Source: an uncultured Thiotrichaceae bacterium
GTDB lineage: Bacteria > Pseudomonadota > Gammaproteobacteria > Thiotrichales > Thiotrichaceae
DNA length: 5,966 nucleotides
Direction of reading: 5' to 3'
Assembly (NCBI GenBank): GCA_938038645.1
Contig: CALHTA010000218.1
Coordinates: forward strand, 1 to 5,966
The translations under genes and the position numbers were made by a program. The notes beneath the pieces are model-generated. The model had not been told where the DNA came from. It made no database searches and was given only the letters and a program-made list of their open reading frames with translations. Shown piece by piece: positions 5,955 through 5,966 of the stretch (position 1 is the first letter of the stretch; each line of letters starts with the position of its first letter).

Positions 5955-5966
5955 GCTCGATGATAA

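Noticed and set aside
1..5966. Mobile element, phage, CRISPR, toxin-antitoxin or defence system
   Set aside because: No transposase, integrase, direct repeat array or defence-type domain is visible; the genes are core LPS and RNA-modification functions with uniform composition.

Overview
The window is a compact, almost fully coding stretch from a gammaproteobacterium. The protein sequences (RlmD, MsbA, LpxK, KdsB) are close in motif and length to the E. coli proteins as I remember them. The base composition is moderate (roughly mid-40s % GC by eye), and the chain of ExbB/ExbD, MsbA, LpxK, Trm112-like and KdsB genes is typical of non-enteric, often marine, Gammaproteobacteria. I cannot place it below class with confidence. 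A marine lineage such as the Cellvibrionales is a guess from composition and gene order only.

Layout, all genes on the + strand. Positions 1-327 hold the C-terminal end of a 23S rRNA m5U methyltransferase of the RlmD type, cut by the window edge. Positions 328-496 are a 169-base leader with a small hairpin, weak promoter-like elements and a good ribosome binding site. Positions 497-5404 hold six tightly packed genes that look like one operon: exbB-like (497-1225), exbD-like (1222-1644), msbA (1659-3422), lpxK (3415-4482), a Trm112/YcaR-like small protein (4479-4664) and kdsB (4661-5404). Four of the five junctions are stop/start overlaps (ATGA three times, ATGACTGA once). Only the exbD-msbA junction has a gap, of 14 bases, with its own Shine-Dalgarno. 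Positions 5405-5507 are a 103-base spacer. Positions 5508-5906 encode a 132-residue protein I do not recognise by name, whose C-terminal half resembles the dimeric alpha/beta-barrel (ABM-like) fold. Positions 5919-5954 hold a strong inverted repeat that may end transcription of that gene.

How the genes work together. LpxK phosphorylates the lipid A disaccharide at the 4' position. KdsB activates Kdo to CMP-Kdo for addition to lipid IVA. MsbA flips the finished core-lipid A across the inner membrane. The window is therefore an LPS inner-core/lipid A supply and export operon. The ExbB/ExbD pair is a proton-motive-force-driven motor of the TolQR/ExbBD class, placed first in the operon without a TonB gene in view. 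Its job there is the main open question. The Trm112-like protein sits translationally coupled between two LPS enzymes and lacks most of the cysteines of zinc-binding relatives.

I found no mobile elements, CRISPR arrays, RNA genes, frameshifts or signs of recent gene transfer. Most of the window is ordinary conserved core genome. The items most worth following up are the motor/flippase gene linkage, the unnamed 132-residue protein and the cysteine-poor Trm112-like protein.
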